Below, piece after piece: positions 63,100 to 64,000 of a stretch of DNA of 64,000 nt (the stretch's first letter is position 1; the number at the start of each line of letters is the position of its first letter). Location: positions 7,187,619 to 7,251,618 of the forward strand of contig CP092880.1 in assembly GCA_030710605.1 (NCBI GenBank), read 5' to 3'. This stretch comes from Cordylochernes scorpioides. Taxonomy: Eukaryota > Arthropoda > Arachnida > Pseudoscorpiones > Chernetidae. The position numbers and the translations under genes were made by a program. Below the pieces are notes generated by a model. The model saw only the letters and a list, made by a program, of their open reading frames with translations, was not told where the DNA came from and did no database searches.

Positions 63100-63265
63100 T
63101 ATATCATGATGCATTAGCGCGCTATCTGTTATCAAAATTCCAAACTATTATAGACGTGTATGATTCTTTTTTGAAAATAAACAATTTCTACTGTCCTTAC
63201 TGCAATGGAAAAATTAATGGGAGGGCCTGGCTCATCAGTGGTGAACCCTCCCAGCGGTTTCATAC
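63100..63265. repeat. F2 fold-back fragment
   Basis: ATGATGCATTAGCGCGC to GGGAGGGCCTGGCTCATCAG, one arm of the family at 7851-8121. Confidence 0.6.
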
Positions 63266-63554
63266 AACTATTCACACACTATGATAATAGAAAATTATAG
63301 ATATACAAATATCTCTCTAGAAAATTTAACCCCCCTTTGGTAACGTTTTTTTACCCTTATTGTCGCGTATATGGGCCTTCAAAACACCTACAACCTTTTC
63401 CAATAGAAGTCGTTTTGGCCTATATCCTGTCTGGAACTAGTGTAGGAATCGCCGACTGCTGTGGTCCTGTTTCCTCGGACAAATTATTGTAAATATTTGT
63501 TTATATTTACCCTGGGATGTAAAATAATGTAAATACCTGTTGATTAATATTCGA

Positions 63555-63893
63555 GTTATTATGTAATGTGGGGTTTAATTAATGAAATATCAAAGAATAG
63601 GTATATAACGGTGGCGATATTTGGATTCCACAGGATTATATCTCGGAACACAGTGTTCTCCCCATCCCTTGTGAACTGGTGAATCCTGTATAGGGCGAGA
63701 GGCCCTAAATAAAGGCTTTGTTGTTGTTGTATGTAATGTGGTTTAATGAAATATCAAAGAATAGGTATATAGCGGTTGCGATATTTGGATTCCACAGGAT
63801 TATATCTCGGAACACAGTGTTCTCCCCATCCCTTGTGAACTGGTTAATCCTGTATTGGACGAGAGGCCCTAAATAAAGGCTTTGTTGTTGTAT
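63555..63893 (+). repeat. LINE-D 3' end, two tandem copies
   Basis: A unit of about 172 bp (TATGTAATGTGG to CTAAATAAAGGCTTTGTTG) occurs twice with few differences. Upstream (63271-63554) may be more of the same LINE 3' UTR; no ORF was recognised. Confidence 0.65.
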
Positions 63894-64000
63894 GTAATAT
63901 GGTTTAAAGATGACAATAAAAAAAGTGGAGTGTTATTAGACTTGTTGCTGTTGTGACTCTCTCGCCAACACCAAAGTCGCTACTCTACTGGTAAGTCTCT

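Overview
This window is eukaryotic and almost certainly from an invertebrate animal. It is AT-rich and packed with transposable elements. The LINE tails, tRNA-headed SINEs, Helitrons, Penelope-type ribozyme repeats and a Copia element look arthropod-like, but the sequence does not fix the species. There are no bacterial operons and no CRISPR. The only clear host gene is a diacylglycerol kinase epsilon (DGKE) orthologue on the + strand, with eight coding exons between 13733 and 26449. Their splice phases join into a roughly 505-residue enzyme, and the introns are filled with SINEs, LINE tails, MITEs and minisatellites.

Layout. 1-1640: AT-rich spacer. 1642-4200: a ribozyme-bearing fold-back element, then a Helitron holding a complete tRNA-Gly(GCC) gene and a nested, broken mariner. 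4200-8840: SINE/LINE remnants, an 81-bp minisatellite made from a LINE tail, MITEs and fold-backs. 8846-13662: a tandem duplication; copy A carries a piggyBac-like insertion and an expanded minisatellite, copy B has the empty TTAA site. 13733-26449: DGKE. 26450-42840: repeats only, including an inverted copy of DGKE exon 5, a terminal-inverted-repeat element built from hairpin units, Helitrons and several MITEs. 42841-45835 and 58960-61935: two copies of a ~3-kb block, each with an intact intronless ORF for a HECT-type ubiquitin ligase. 46389-48684: a complete hAT transposon with an intact transposase ORF and 8-bp target duplication. 50435-58464: a decayed LTR retrotransposon with similar 750-760-bp LTRs, interrupted by a young Copia element (54385-57514) that lacks reverse transcriptase. 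62070-62820: a TRIM with two matching LTRs. 62857-63900: a fold-back and LINE tails.

Names used here: SINE-A is tRNA-headed and ends in TAGGGATAAGC plus poly-A. SINE-B shares its 3' end with LINE-B (GAGTGGAGATAAGAA). LINE-C ends in GGGGATAAGAAACAAC. LINE-D ends in AATAAAGGCTTTG plus TTG repeats. LINE-E ends in AATAAAGGCTATTG plus TTG repeats. F1, F2 and F3 are fold-back families.

The most unusual observations are the duplicated single-exon HECT ligases, whose codon use differs sharply from DGKE; an intact tRNA gene carried by Helitrons; several unrelated fold-back families with hammerhead-ribozyme cores; the hairpin-array element at 30.96-31.98 kb; and repeated conversion of transposon tails into minisatellites. 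All similarity calls were made by eye without database searches.
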